NCBI RefSeq assembly: GCF_016714275.1
Contig: NZ_JADJNP010000010.1
Span: forward strand, 1 to 64,000
DNA length: 64,000 nt
Origin: Tessaracoccus sp.
GTDB lineage: Bacteria > Actinomycetota > Actinomycetes > Propionibacteriales > Propionibacteriaceae
Reading direction: 5' to 3'
Within the stretch, counting starts at the first letter, position 1; each line of letters opens with the position of its first letter. Positions 42,056 through 50,763 of the stretch are shown here, piece by piece. The position numbers were made by a program, and so were the translations under genes. A model generated the notes under the pieces. It made no database searches. It was given only the letters and a program-made list of their open reading frames with translations, and was not told where the DNA came from.

Positions 42056-42078
42056 AACAGGAAAGCTTCTTTCCTATC
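42056..42078 (+). promoter_or_regulatory. Best copy of the shared regulatory box, capsid promoter
   Basis: AGGAAAG-CTT-CTTTCCT, a perfect palindrome with 7-nt arms, followed by TATCTT as a possible -10. It lies 68 nt upstream of the capsid start. Two boxes here may reflect the need for high expression. Confidence 0.6.
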
Positions 42079-42145
42079 TTCGCGGCGTGTTAGGTCATTG
42101 CCGGTAGCCACAAGGCAAACGACCACCCAACGAGGGAATACGACG

Positions 42146-43816
42146 ATGATCTACGGACAGAATGGCGGACAGCGTTTTCGCTCTGCGGGCGGCGGGGGCC
42201 AGTGGGCGCTCGCTTCGCAGACCAGCAACAACCTTGCCGCGAGCGGCAACGTCCAGACGGTGAAGATCCCGCAGAACATGGCGGCGGACTTCCGCAACCG
42301 GCAGTGGAACATGCAGGTTCCGGCCATCGGCGTGCGCGTCCAGGGCACCCTCACCAACGACCTCGGGGCCGCAACCCTGAAGTGCTCGCGCCTCCAGCGC
42401 GGGAGCTTCGTCAACGTCCAGCTCGACACCCCCAAGCTGACGAAGAAGTACTACCAGACCTTCATGGACCTCGCGCGCTGGAGCTTCGCGGGCGAACTCG
42501 TGAACGGTCCCGCCATGCAGCTCGACCAGCACATGAGCACCCCAGGCGGCGTCGCCACGCGCGGCATCCACCCCGAATATCTCGCGCTGCCCGACAACAC
42601 CCTCGGGGCGGGCCTCTCGACGCCGCTCTCGACCTTCAACCCGTCGTACTTCCCCGGCTCGCGGACGGACGCCTACTGGCGGCAGCTCGAAGGGCTCCTG
42701 AACGTGCAGGCCCCTGGCGCGAGCGTCGCGCAGACCGTGGACGATTTCTTCGTCATCCCGCTGTGCGCCTACATGGGCGACCTCGTGGCCGACTCCATCC
42801 CGCTCGACACGCTCTGTGACTACGAGCAGCCCTGGCAGATCAACTGCCAGATGAACAGGACGCCGGAAGGCAACCTGATCCACGTCGCCGACGGCGGCGC
42901 GTTCTCGGTCACGACCGTTTCGCTGTACGTCTTCGCCGTCCCGCTGCGCCCGACCGACAAGCGCGTCCACGGGATGCCCTGGCAGTTCCGCAACGTCTCG
43001 CGCTCGGCGGGCGACCTGAAGTACAACGACGGCGAAGTGGTGCTGTTCTCGGGCACGCTCCCGGCCACCACCGACACCAACGTCACGGACACTGTGGACG
43101 CGAAGGCGTACCGCCCCGGCATCGTGTACGGGGAGTTCTCGGGCGACTTCGCCGTCGCGAACTACCTCGACTGGTACATCGCGGGGCAGAACACGTTCCC
43201 GAAGTACTACAAGGATCGCGGGCCGCGCCACCTCCTCGAAGAAATCTGGAACCGCCGCAACGGCTTCCAGACCGTTCGCTACCCCGGCGTCACCGGCACC
43301 GCGGAGAACGTGCTCCGCTCGGCCCGCGCGTTCACTGGCACCACCGCTCCGACCACGCAGCTTGCCCCCGACGACCTCTCGACCCTCCTGGGCATGGTGT
43401 CCCCGTACCCGTGCCGGATGGTCGCCGTCTCTGCGCTGGAGATGAAGGGCTTTCCGGGCTTCGGTTCGCTCGATGCGGGCTGCGGCGCGGCCAGCGTGAA
43501 GCTCGAAGGCAACTGGGATTTCTCCAGCGGCCAGTACGCCTACAACAGCCTCGCGAACATGGTGGACATCGTGCTCAACAACGACGCCACCGACCGCGGG
43601 ATCATCGAAGACCTCGGGCAGAACTGCTGCAAGAACGGCACGGTCACGTTCCTCCCGACGATCGCGAACCCCGACAGCCCCAGCTCGAACATCGTCGCGG
43701 GCAAGATCACGAGCTTCGTCCAGAGCGTCCCCGATGCGGTCGCCAACGCGGGCGCTGCGCTGATGAACGCCGGGTCGGGCATCCCGCAACTCTCCGCGGT
43801 CGCGCCGAAGGTCTGA
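42146..43816 (+). CDS. Candidate major capsid protein
   Basis: 556 aa, beta-rich throughout. The N-terminal part (WNMQVPAIGVRVQGTLTNDL) resembles the opening strands of jelly-roll capsid proteins, where a strand pair with V-x-G-T-L-T recurs. No enzymatic motif, no membrane segment. Location after a packaging ATPase and a strong double regulatory box supports a major virion protein. It is larger than PM2 P2 or PRD1 P3, so extra loops or domains are likely. Double jelly-roll assignment is inference. The ATG at 42146 (GAGGG upstream) was chosen over one at 42053. Confidence 0.65.
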   Translation: MIYGQNGGQRFRSAGGGGQWALASQTSNNLAASGNVQTVKIPQNMAADFRNRQWNMQVPAIGVRVQGTLTNDLGAATLKCSRLQRGSFVNVQLDTPKLTKKYYQTFMDLARWSFAGELVNGPAMQLDQHMSTPGGVATRGIHPEYLALPDNTLGAGLSTPLSTFNPSYFPGSRTDAYWRQLEGLLNVQAPGASVAQTVDDFFVIPLCAYMGDLVADSIPLDTLCDYEQPWQINCQMNRTPEGNLIHVADGGAFSVTTVSLYVFAVPLRPTDKRVHGMPWQFRNVSRSAGDLKYNDGEVVLFSGTLPATTDTNVTDTVDAKAYRPGIVYGEFSGDFAVANYLDWYIAGQNTFPKYYKDRGPRHLLEEIWNRRNGFQTVRYPGVTGTAENVLRSARAFTGTTAPTTQLAPDDLSTLLGMVSPYPCRMVAVSALEMKGFPGFGSLDAGCGAASVKLEGNWDFSSGQYAYNSLANMVDIVLNNDATDRGIIEDLGQNCCKNGTVTFLPTIANPDSPSSNIVAGKITSFVQSVPDAVANAGAALMNAGSGIPQLSAVAPKV

Positions 43817-43863
43817 CCCTCGCGTCTCTCGCCTCAAACGACTCGACCTGATTGGAGCTTGAC

Positions 43864-45489
43864 GTGACTGCGCTGGACCGTGCCCGTACCCGCCTCATGG
43901 GGCTTTGGAACACTGTCCAGCGCAGCGCGCACTCTATCGGGTCGCGCGTCCCTCCGTCCGTACAGCGCTTTCTCCCCTACCAATCCAGCCTCACGCCGAC
44001 CGAACAGGTCGCAATCGCTCAGTGGGCGAACGCGATCCCGTCGCGTGATTACGAGTTCCCCTACACCGTTCGCGGTGTGGCGGGAACCTTTCATACCTCC
44101 GTCAACAAACTCCTTTTGATCGACCCAAGCTTTTCGACTGCGGAGCGAGCGATTCGCGCGAAGCTCGACCAATGGGTGCGCGACGGCATTCTTTCGTGGA
44201 ACCCGCCCGCGCCTGGCGCGGTCGTCCCCCCTCCCGCCGCGCGCAACCTCGTGACGTGGACGAACGACCCCATGCCGTCGGGCATTTGGGGGGCTCCGCT
44301 CGACACGCGCCTGATGACGGCGCAGTGGGCGGATTTCGCTCCCTACGGTGGACTGCGAAACACCTTCGATGGCGACACGGGACCGTCTACCGCCATCGGC
44401 ATCACCGCGGCCTCGGGCGATCTTCTCCCGTCGTTCCCCGTGCCGAACCGCTGGCGCAAGCTCTATCCAGGGCCGAAACTGTTTGACTCCACGTTCCTGT
44501 CCGATAGCCGATTCGTGACGGAACTCTCCGACCTCACCACGCAACTTGCCCTCCTCTCGCAAGGCGGCAATGCGGACCCAGCGTGGCATCCGGCGTTCAT
44601 GTTCTTCAACACGGGGCCGCAGTTCCCTTCGTGGCAGTACAACGAGCCTGCGGGCGTCTACGGGACCGTCTTTCACGAGATTGACGAGCGGTGGCGCGGA
44701 TACCTCGCGCACCGCTGGGCAGAGCCCAAGCACGGCGCGGCGCGGAACAACACCGGCATCAACATCCTCGGCAACCGCTCCGACGTGTGGAACACCTCGC
44801 TCCGCGCGCGGACGCGCTGTTTCACGGCGCACCGCGAAGAGAACACCTACAACGCCGTCCACAAATGGGCGACGCTCACGGTGGCCGATGCGGTGGCCGA
44901 TTTCTGCCGGTGGGCAAACCTCGCAAGTTTCATGGTGGACCTGGGCGCGAGCGCCCACGCGCACGCCGCGCTGGAGTGCCACAACAGCGTCGCGGGCAAG
45001 GCGATGCGCGAGCTTGGGCTTGGCGTCGGATCGCAGCTTGACCGCAGCGTCGGGCGAGAGCGCGACGCGCGCGTCGCGCGGGCGCAGTCCTCCCGCGTCG
45101 ATCAGCTCAACACTTACATCGCAGGGCTTGAGCTCGCGAACTCGCAAGAGCACGCAGACGCCGTGGACCTGTCCATGAGCATCCTTCGCGGCGGCGCTGT
45201 GGCGTCCGCGCAGCTTTTCGCAGCCAATCCCATTGTCGGCGGGATCGCGGCGGTTGTGACCGTCGTGGGTGCCGTCGTGGCGTGGCTGGCGGCGGGCGGC
45301 GCTGGAGCGCGCAAGACCCCCGAGTTGCGCTACGTCAGGGACGGCGCGGCGAAGGTCCGCGACAAGGACGAGGGCGACGATCCCAACGGAGACGTTTTCG
45401 GTGGGAATATGTACCCGTGGACCCGCGATGAAGCGATCCGCGGAACGCCAATCATCCGCGTGGCTGACGCTTCTGGAAGGGTGATGTGA
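43864..45489 (+). CDS. Large structural-region protein with membrane segment
   Basis: 541 aa. Residues 1-380 are mixed with no known motif; residues about 430-480 contain a hydrophobic segment (GGIAAVVTVVGAVVAWLAAG) and the tail is charged. It follows the capsid gene by 47 nt and could be a vertex, penton or minor capsid protein linking shell and membrane. The GTG has GGAG 6 nt upstream; a TTG 12 nt earlier is possible. Confidence 0.65.
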   Translation: MTALDRARTRLMGLWNTVQRSAHSIGSRVPPSVQRFLPYQSSLTPTEQVAIAQWANAIPSRDYEFPYTVRGVAGTFHTSVNKLLLIDPSFSTAERAIRAKLDQWVRDGILSWNPPAPGAVVPPPAARNLVTWTNDPMPSGIWGAPLDTRLMTAQWADFAPYGGLRNTFDGDTGPSTAIGITAASGDLLPSFPVPNRWRKLYPGPKLFDSTFLSDSRFVTELSDLTTQLALLSQGGNADPAWHPAFMFFNTGPQFPSWQYNEPAGVYGTVFHEIDERWRGYLAHRWAEPKHGAARNNTGINILGNRSDVWNTSLRARTRCFTAHREENTYNAVHKWATLTVADAVADFCRWANLASFMVDLGASAHAHAALECHNSVAGKAMRELGLGVGSQLDRSVGRERDARVARAQSSRVDQLNTYIAGLELANSQEHADAVDLSMSILRGGAVASAQLFAANPIVGGIAAVVTVVGAVVAWLAAGGAGARKTPELRYVRDGAAKVRDKDEGDDPNGDVFGGNMYPWTRDEAIRGTPIIRVADASGRVM

Positions 45490-45944
45490 TGGCTTGCCGA
45501 GGAACAGAGACGAAGCGGTGGAACCAGACGCACATGTTTGGCTTCATGGAAGCCAACGCCGCGAACCTGAAGCGCGCCGCGCGCCGGTTTGATTTGTCAG
45601 GACAGGGGCTTGAAAGCCTCAACGTGCGGGTGCGTGTCACCTTCGACCCGCCCGCGAACCTCGTCGGCGCACCGATGGGCGATGGCTTGCTGGTGTACTT
45701 TGTTCGCTCCCGCCTCGACGTGGGGCAGGGTCGCGATTGGACGCTGGGCGAGGAGCCCGTTGTTCTCGTGACGCCGGGACAGTATTACACCGCGTCCGCG
45801 CAAGGTCGTAACTGCGCTGGGAGCGTGAGCACGACGGGGATTGACGGAATCGAAATCGTCAACGCGACAGACGTAGACCTGTCCAACGTACAAGTGAGTT
45901 TCGAGGCTGTAGACCAGCCAGTGAGGGAGCGCGAAGGAACATGA
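45489..45944 (+). CDS. Hypothetical beta-rich structural-region protein
   Basis: 151 aa beginning MACRGTETKRWNQTH. The beta-rich middle (GLLVYFVRSRLDVGQG, WTLGEEPVVLVTPGQYYTAS) suggests a small capsid or spike protein. The ATG overlaps the previous stop (TGATG). No family recognised. Confidence 0.65.
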   Translation: MACRGTETKRWNQTHMFGFMEANAANLKRAARRFDLSGQGLESLNVRVRVTFDPPANLVGAPMGDGLLVYFVRSRLDVGQGRDWTLGEEPVVLVTPGQYYTASAQGRNCAGSVSTTGIDGIEIVNATDVDLSNVQVSFEAVDQPVREREGT

Positions 45945-46291
45945 GCGACACGGGGAAAATCATTCTGGCGGTCCTCGGGGCCGCTTTGGTTGTCGGGATT
46001 GTGGTTGTGGTGGCGAAGCCCTCTACGCCGTCGCCCGACCAGAACTTCACGCCGGATCAGAACGCCCCGCCTGCGGAGTCCAATAACCCCACCGCGAGTA
46101 TCGTTCGCGGCGTGGGTGGTGCGCTGCATGACGTGCTGGGCTACCTGAGCGAGAACGCCGACCGCACGGCACGGCGCGAGCGTGACGCCGCCGACCGCGC
46201 CGAACGCATCGCCGCTCGGGAGGGCACGCTGGGCCTGTCCATCCCGAAGACGCCCGACGGCTCGGCTGGAACTCCGACGCAGCACGCCTGA
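45941..46291 (+). CDS. Single-pass membrane protein
   Basis: 116 aa. An N-terminal membrane segment (IILAVLGAALVVGIVVVVA) is followed by a Pro/Asn-rich linker and a charged helical tail (TARRERDAADRAERIAAREG). One of many small single-pass proteins in this block, as expected for an internal virion membrane. Overlaps the previous gene by ATGA. Confidence 0.65.
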   Translation: MSDTGKIILAVLGAALVVGIVVVVAKPSTPSPDQNFTPDQNAPPAESNNPTASIVRGVGGALHDVLGYLSENADRTARRERDAADRAERIAAREGTLGLSIPKTPDGSAGTPTQHA

Positions 46292-46312
46292 CCCGTGTGT
46301 GATAGGTTCCGA

Positions 46313-46331
46313 CAAGAAAGACACTTTCTCC
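46313..46331 (+). promoter_or_regulatory. Copy of the shared regulatory box
   Basis: AGAAAG-ACA-CTTTCT is a perfect palindrome with 6-nt arms. It lies 32 nt upstream of the gene at 46363. TAGGTT (46303) precedes it. Confidence 0.55.
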
Positions 46332-46362
46332 CCGTAACGGGGATTCAACCGAGGAAACGACC

Positions 46363-46491
46363 ATGATGGACATGATGAAGAAGATTGGCAGCAACCCCTA
46401 CGTCCTCGTCGGCGGCGGATTCGCCCTTGGCGTGCTCGCCGGATACATGGTCTTCAAGCCGAAGACCACGACGCCGCCCGCCGCCCCCTGA
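46363..46491 (+). CDS. Very small single-pass membrane protein
   Basis: 42 aa, starting MMDMMKKIGSNPYVL, with one membrane segment (VGGGFALGVLAGYMVF) and a K-T-T-P-rich tail. GAGG lies 8-11 nt upstream of the ATG. Typical of the tiny membrane proteins in membrane-containing virions. Confidence 0.6.
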   Translation: MMDMMKKIGSNPYVLVGGGFALGVLAGYMVFKPKTTTPPAAP

Positions 46492-46497
46492 ACGACC

Positions 46498-46731
46498 ATG
46501 AAGGCGAAGCACGTCATCGGCGCGCTCGCCCTGGTTGGCGTGGGCGCTGGCCTCTGGTGGCTCCTGCGACCGGAAACAGCGCAGGAGCGCGCGGCCTTGC
46601 AGCCCACGGCGGAAGAAATCGCCGCGGGCGAGTACACACCAGAGCAAGAGGCGGCAGGCACCGCGGCGAAGAAAGCCTACTCGCGAGAGCTTGCCTTGAA
46701 AGAAAGCGGCGCCCTGATGGCGCAGGCATAG
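46498..46731 (+). CDS. Small membrane-anchored protein
   Basis: 77 aa. N-terminal membrane segment (VIGALALVGVGAGLWWLL) and a Glu/Ala-rich helical tail. Seven nt after the previous gene. No family recognised. Confidence 0.6.
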   Translation: MKAKHVIGALALVGVGAGLWWLLRPETAQERAALQPTAEEIAAGEYTPEQEAAGTAAKKAYSRELALKESGALMAQA

Positions 46732-46742
46732 GAGAAGGTTCA

Positions 46743-47741
46743 ATGGGTCCGCTTTTGATCGCACTCGCCGCCGTTGTCGCGGCCTACGCCTACGGGCGAC
46801 AAGCCGCGCACATGGCCGAGAAGGGCCTCGACGTTTTCGGTGATCCCGTGAAGGGATCGGCAACGAAGACCGAGACGACGCCGGGAACGCCAGAGCACAC
46901 CGACAAGCACGCCGAAGCATCCGACGACGCGGCAGCGGAACTCGCGCGGCTGCGGGCGAAGAACGCAGACCTCGTGACAGAGCGAGACGGGCTCTTGCGC
47001 GACCGCGACGCCGCCTCTGCGAGCGTGGCGGCTTTGACGGAACAGCTCCGCATCGCCATTGCATCGGGAGACGGACGGGCCGCAGACATTCAGCGCCAGC
47101 TCGCGGATGCCCGAGCCTCGTTTGAGCGCAAGCTCGCGGACGCGAACGCCGCGAAAGAAGCCGTTATCGCCAACGCCAATGCGGCGGCGGCGGCGGCGGA
47201 TGCTCGCGCCCGAGCGCAGGCCGAACTTCTCCCGCGGCGAGGCGAACTCACCTCGCAGAAGAACGCCCTTGCGGCTGCGATGGCGAACCTCGCCACGCAG
47301 ATTGCGGCGCGCGTGGCCGAACGCCTCACCCTGGCGCACGGCATCCCCGACTATCAGGTGCTCACCGGCTGGCGCATCGCCGGAGACGACAATGCCGGAA
47401 CGGAGCGCGCCGACACGGGCGGCGCTCGCGTGTTGCTTCTGTCGTCGCCGGAAGGGTCGGCTGTCCAGGGTGATCGGCAACGGCTTGCGGCGGGGTATCC
47501 GGGGGGCGACGCGCACGCTGACGTGCGGCTCATCTCGGATGACGTTTCCCGTTCGCTTACGCGCCTCCAAGACCTCACCGACGAGCTTCGCCAACTCTCC
47601 GCGCAGATGAACATTGCCAAGTCACAACTTGACGCCGTGAGCACCGAACTCGACACGATCAACACCGCGCTCTCGGGCAACGGCGGTGGCCTCACGCGCT
47701 CCGCGTCGTTCCTCGCGGACATGCTCTTTCAGAGGCACTGA
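46743..47741 (+). CDS. Membrane-anchored coiled-coil protein
   Basis: 332 aa. An N-terminal membrane segment (LLIALAAVVAAYAYG) precedes a long Ala-rich coiled coil (about 60-190; LARLRAKNADLVTERDGLLR), a short globular part, and a second coiled coil near 270-315. Could be a spike stalk, scaffold or tape-like component. GGAGAAGG precedes the ATG at 46743. Confidence 0.65.
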   Translation: MGPLLIALAAVVAAYAYGRQAAHMAEKGLDVFGDPVKGSATKTETTPGTPEHTDKHAEASDDAAAELARLRAKNADLVTERDGLLRDRDAASASVAALTEQLRIAIASGDGRAADIQRQLADARASFERKLADANAAKEAVIANANAAAAAADARARAQAELLPRRGELTSQKNALAAAMANLATQIAARVAERLTLAHGIPDYQVLTGWRIAGDDNAGTERADTGGARVLLLSSPEGSAVQGDRQRLAAGYPGGDAHADVRLISDDVSRSLTRLQDLTDELRQLSAQMNIAKSQLDAVSTELDTINTALSGNGGGLTRSASFLADMLFQRH

Positions 47742-47744
47742 GCC

Positions 47745-48587
47745 ATGAGCGCCGAGAACATCCGCATGGGCGAGTATTGGCACTGCTCCTACTCGTTCAA
47801 CGTGAGCCCTGCGCTCGCGTCGCGGTTCTCGATTGCCGTCATGGCAACCGAGATCACTCGGCGCTTCACAGGGCTCGGGCTCGCAACGTCGGAGGACGGT
47901 CGAAGCCTTGCGCCGTCGGGGCACGCAAACCCCGAAGTGAAGATCATTCCCCTGTCGCGCGTGATGGGCCGCAAGGTCATCAGCGTGGACCTGTGGGTAA
48001 AGGTCGGAGCTTCCGCGGTGGCAGGAGCAGCGGCAAACCGCGCAGCGGCGGAAGCCTTCAAGGTGGCCTCGCGCGACACGGGCCTCTCCGCAGAGCGCAT
48101 CGCGGGCGGACTCAACACCTGTTCCGACCTGACCGAGTGGTTCCGCACGCCGGTTGTGCGCACTGCGGGCGCGGCGGTTGGTGTCAACTTTCTTATCCTG
48201 CCAGCAACACTCACCGCCGCAGCCGCAGCCGCAGCCTACCGGCGCTCAACCGGACAGGATGTAACGGTAGAAGCCGTACTTGCCACCGCATGCGCAACCT
48301 ACGAGCCTTTTCAGGCGGGGCACGCGCCGCCCGAGGCAACCATTACGGGCGGCGGCGGCGTGCTGGGAACGGCTGGCGCGGCGGTGGCTGCGGGGCCGAT
48401 TGAGCAATCCACGACGCCGGGACAGGTAGGCACGTCGCCTCCCGCGTTTCACGTCCCCGGCTTCGAGTGGCCCATCAGCGCGGCGGCGATCCAGTGGACG
48501 CTCATCGGCCTCGGTTCTGTCGTCGGTCTTTTCATCATCGGCTACACCGCGCGCGGTGTGTCGGGTCTGATTCGTGAGGTGAAGTGA
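47745..48587 (+). CDS. Membrane protein, paralogue of the next gene
   Basis: 280 aa. The N-terminal 95 residues (YWHCSYSFNVSPALASRFSI ... VISVDLWVKVG) look like a folded head; one C-terminal membrane segment follows (IQWTLIGLGSVVGLFIIGYT), with a hydrophobic middle at about 145-165. Head and anchor layout match the protein at 48587, and the R-F-S and V-K-V/A-G landmarks align. Confidence 0.6.
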   Translation: MSAENIRMGEYWHCSYSFNVSPALASRFSIAVMATEITRRFTGLGLATSEDGRSLAPSGHANPEVKIIPLSRVMGRKVISVDLWVKVGASAVAGAAANRAAAEAFKVASRDTGLSAERIAGGLNTCSDLTEWFRTPVVRTAGAAVGVNFLILPATLTAAAAAAAYRRSTGQDVTVEAVLATACATYEPFQAGHAPPEATITGGGGVLGTAGAAVAAGPIEQSTTPGQVGTSPPAFHVPGFEWPISAAAIQWTLIGLGSVVGLFIIGYTARGVSGLIREVK

Positions 48588-49345
48588 TGGCTGCGCTCGC
48601 TCCTGGGAAGTACAGAATCACGCTGTTCGCGTCGCTCGGCAACGAGAACGCAGGGCGTTTCAGCCGCGCGCGTTTCGATGACGCCATCGCGGCAGCGTGG
48701 AGCGCGTCAGGGACCGATGTGTCGCTCGACGGGAGAACGCGCAACCCCAACAGCACCGTCGCCAGCGCTCGCAACTGCGGGCGTGTGGAATTCCGGGCTG
48801 CGATCAACATTGTCGTCAAGGCTGGATCGAGCATCCAGAAGATCGACCTGATTCGAGACGTGGTGCGCGCGATGGGCACGGCGGGTGCCATCGTCCGCAA
48901 CGCAGCCATCGAACAGGTGTGGTTCTCAGGCCGTCCCGCTGCGGCGGACACCGCTTGCACCGCCGACATCACTCGCGGCAGCTTCTCCGTTTCTCGAACG
49001 GGCGCTGCGCCCGCCGTGCGGACGGTGCGGCCTGCCGGCGCTGCGGTGCCGGTGAGCGTGCCGGTGGACCCGCCCGCGCCGCCGCCCGCGCCCGTGCCCG
49101 TCCCGGCCTCGGAGCGCATCGCGTCGGGCGGATCGACCGTGACGGACGCGACTGAGCCCGAGGCGCGCGGGCAGACCCAAAGCCTCGTCTCGCTCTCGAC
49201 CATCACCGACAGCGCGGCCTCGGTGGGCATCCCCGGATGGGCGCTGGGCATCGGTCTTGGCGTGCTTGTCTTCGGCCTCGGCGCGGGCGTGTTGATGGTC
49301 ATTGCGGGCGCTTCGGGTGTGGCTGCAAAGCGGGCGAGGGGATAA
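48587..49345 (+). CDS. Membrane protein, paralogue of the previous gene
   Basis: 252 aa. Head domain residues 1-90 (YRITLFASLGNENAGRFSRA ... VEFRAAINIVVKAG), a Pro-rich linker (VPVDPPAPPPAPVPVP), and a C-terminal membrane segment (WALGIGLGVLVFGLGAGVLM). Probably a surface or membrane virion component. The ATG overlaps the previous stop. Confidence 0.6.
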   Translation: MAALAPGKYRITLFASLGNENAGRFSRARFDDAIAAAWSASGTDVSLDGRTRNPNSTVASARNCGRVEFRAAINIVVKAGSSIQKIDLIRDVVRAMGTAGAIVRNAAIEQVWFSGRPAAADTACTADITRGSFSVSRTGAAPAVRTVRPAGAAVPVSVPVDPPAPPPAPVPVPASERIASGGSTVTDATEPEARGQTQSLVSLSTITDSAASVGIPGWALGIGLGVLVFGLGAGVLMVIAGASGVAAKRARG

Positions 49346-49349
49346 TCCC

Positions 49350-49685
49350 GTGAAAGAGGGAGATGCGTTCTTGCTTGGGGTGCTCGCGGGCGCGCTGGGC
49401 GTGCTCGTCGTCGCCCCGTACACGACGCTCTTTCTCTTGCGCCATTCGCGCATCGTGCGAGACGCCACGCGCTACCGCCTTGAAAACGCCGTTGACCAGA
49501 AGATCGGGAAGGCTGTCGCGGAGGCTCGGCGCGGCCAACGCCCGCTCGCCCGCGCTGCGGTCAACCTCGCCGTGCCGATCATCGAGACAGCGAGCGGCCA
49601 GAGCTTTCCGGCGTTCGTCCACAACGAGGTCAGCACGCAAGGCGTCATCGCAGCCTTCGCGGCGTTCGACATTCCCAACCCCTGA
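49350..49685 (+). CDS. Small single-pass membrane protein
   Basis: 111 aa with GTG start. One N-terminal membrane segment (FLLGVLAGALGVLVVAPYTT) and a soluble C-terminal part with basic helices. No family recognised. Confidence 0.6.
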   Translation: MKEGDAFLLGVLAGALGVLVVAPYTTLFLLRHSRIVRDATRYRLENAVDQKIGKAVAEARRGQRPLARAAVNLAVPIIETASGQSFPAFVHNEVSTQGVIAAFAAFDIPNP

Positions 49686-49692
49686 GTAAGCC

Positions 49693-50091
49693 ATGAGCCC
49701 CGAAACAGAGAAAAAGATCCTGATTGTTGGCTGCGCTGTCGCCATCCCGACGCTCGCGTATCTGTTCCTCCGCATGGCGGTCCAGATGAACGCGCGGCAG
49801 GGCTCGCTCACGCCGGGATCTACTCCCGTCACGGTCCTTACCACGTCACCCACGGGACCGTGCCGCGCCGTGCCGCATTGGGATTTTCATCTTCGCCCGC
49901 AGATGCAGATGGGCACTGAGAACTCTCAGAATTACCCCGTCGGCACGGAGGTCCAGATCCTCCAGGCTCCGCAGGGCGCGCTCACGCGGCGCGGCGCGAA
50001 GATGTACAAGGTCAAGGTGCTCCGCGACGGGCGCGAGGGCTTCATTTTCCTGTACGACAACGAAATCGTGGGCGACTGCCGCCCCGCATGA
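49693..50091 (+). CDS. Membrane-anchored protein with SH3-like domain
   Basis: 132 aa. N-terminal membrane segment (ILIVGCAVAIPTLAYLFL), then a small beta domain (GTEVQILQAPQGAL, KMYKVKVLRDGREGFIFLY) with the look of a bacterial SH3 fold, which often binds murein. May help contact the cell wall. Confidence 0.6.
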   Translation: MSPETEKKILIVGCAVAIPTLAYLFLRMAVQMNARQGSLTPGSTPVTVLTTSPTGPCRAVPHWDFHLRPQMQMGTENSQNYPVGTEVQILQAPQGALTRRGAKMYKVKVLRDGREGFIFLYDNEIVGDCRPA

Positions 50092-50107
50092 GAAGGAAGT
50101 AGATTCA

Positions 50108-50170
50108 ATGCTCGGCGCGCTCCTCGGGGCCGCGCTCGACGCTTTCATCATGCACAAGGTTTCTGGCTGA
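50108..50170 (+). CDS. Tiny hydrophobic peptide
   Basis: 20 codons (MLGALLGAALDAFIMHKVSG) with GGAAG upstream and tight spacing to both neighbours. Possibly a small virion membrane peptide. The evidence is only the ribosome site and context. Confidence 0.4.
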   Translation: MLGALLGAALDAFIMHKVSG

Positions 50171-50185
50171 AAGGACACAGAGAAC

Positions 50186-50698
50186 ATGAGCGCAAAGAAG
50201 GTACTGGTTCGCAACGAAGACGGGAGTACGTCTCTCGTCAATTCGAAGGGTGGAGGTGGGGCCGTGACTGGCGCAACGGCTGCGGATGGTACGGGCGCGT
50301 CGGGCGCGACCGAACCATCGTTCACGGGCGCAACCCCGACCACGGCGACCGACGAGGCTTTGGCTGGAACCGGCTTCGCCACCGTCGGACAGACGGTGAC
50401 GACGACGGCGAATTTCATTGCAGGCAACGACGAGTTCAAAGGCATGTGGCTCATCACCGCCACGCAGCCGCCGTGTCTGATCCACAGCAACGATGCGACC
50501 ATCGGCGCGCTCGGTTCACCCCTCGTGATGGGCGTGTTTGGCGCAGCACCGCCGACCAGCGCAGAAGCGTTCAAGATTCTTCGGGTTCCGGTTCCTGCGG
50601 GTTCCGTCGCGTCGCACACGCACACCGGACCCTCGCACACTCACGCTGCGGGCACGCTCGCCGGTCCCGCGCACACGCACACCGTCACGTCTCCCTGA
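50186..50698 (+). CDS. His-rich fibre-like protein
   Basis: 170 aa. A Gly/Thr/Ala-rich N-terminal third, a beta-rich middle (GMWLITATQPPCLIHSNDAT), and a C-terminus with HTHTGPSHTHAAG and HTHTV. Repeated H-x-H motifs bind metal ions in phage tail fibres and collars, so a receptor-binding or spike role is plausible. Codons about 21-28 carry the 21-nt sequence found at a cassette junction of the mini-gene array, read here in a different frame. Confidence 0.65.
   Translation: MSAKKVLVRNEDGSTSLVNSKGGGGAVTGATAADGTGASGATEPSFTGATPTTATDEALAGTGFATVGQTVTTTANFIAGNDEFKGMWLITATQPPCLIHSNDATIGALGSPLVMGVFGAAPPTSAEAFKILRVPVPAGSVASHTHTGPSHTHAAGTLAGPAHTHTVTSP
50248..50268 (+). repeat. Copy of the mini-gene junction sequence inside another gene
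   Basis: GGGTGGAGGTGGGGCCGTGA plus one more base (C) is identical to 52295-52315, the end of unit B1 and start of the next gene. In the array this codes R-V-E-V-G-P-stop. Here it is read in another frame as G-G-G-G-A-V. Confidence 0.65.
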
Positions 50699-50727
50699 GC
50701 GCCTTCGCGGGAAATCCGCGACCCCCC

Positions 50728-50755
50728 CTGTCAGACTCCTGTTTGCTGTAGCGTC
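50728..50755 (+). promoter_or_regulatory. Second recurrent upstream motif
   Basis: CTGTCAGACTCC, 10 further bases, then AGCGTC. Twenty-one of 28 positions match the two identical copies at 62647-62674 and 62952-62979 read on their gene strand. It ends 8 nt before the ATG at 50764, so it probably acts as a promoter. Confidence 0.5.
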
Positions 50756-50763
50756 AATCCAGC

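Noticed and set aside
42095..43837. 580-aa minus-strand frame opposite the capsid candidate
   Set aside because: Arg/Val/Glu-rich shadow with no ribosome site or family; the plus frame has upstream boxes and beta-rich protein character.
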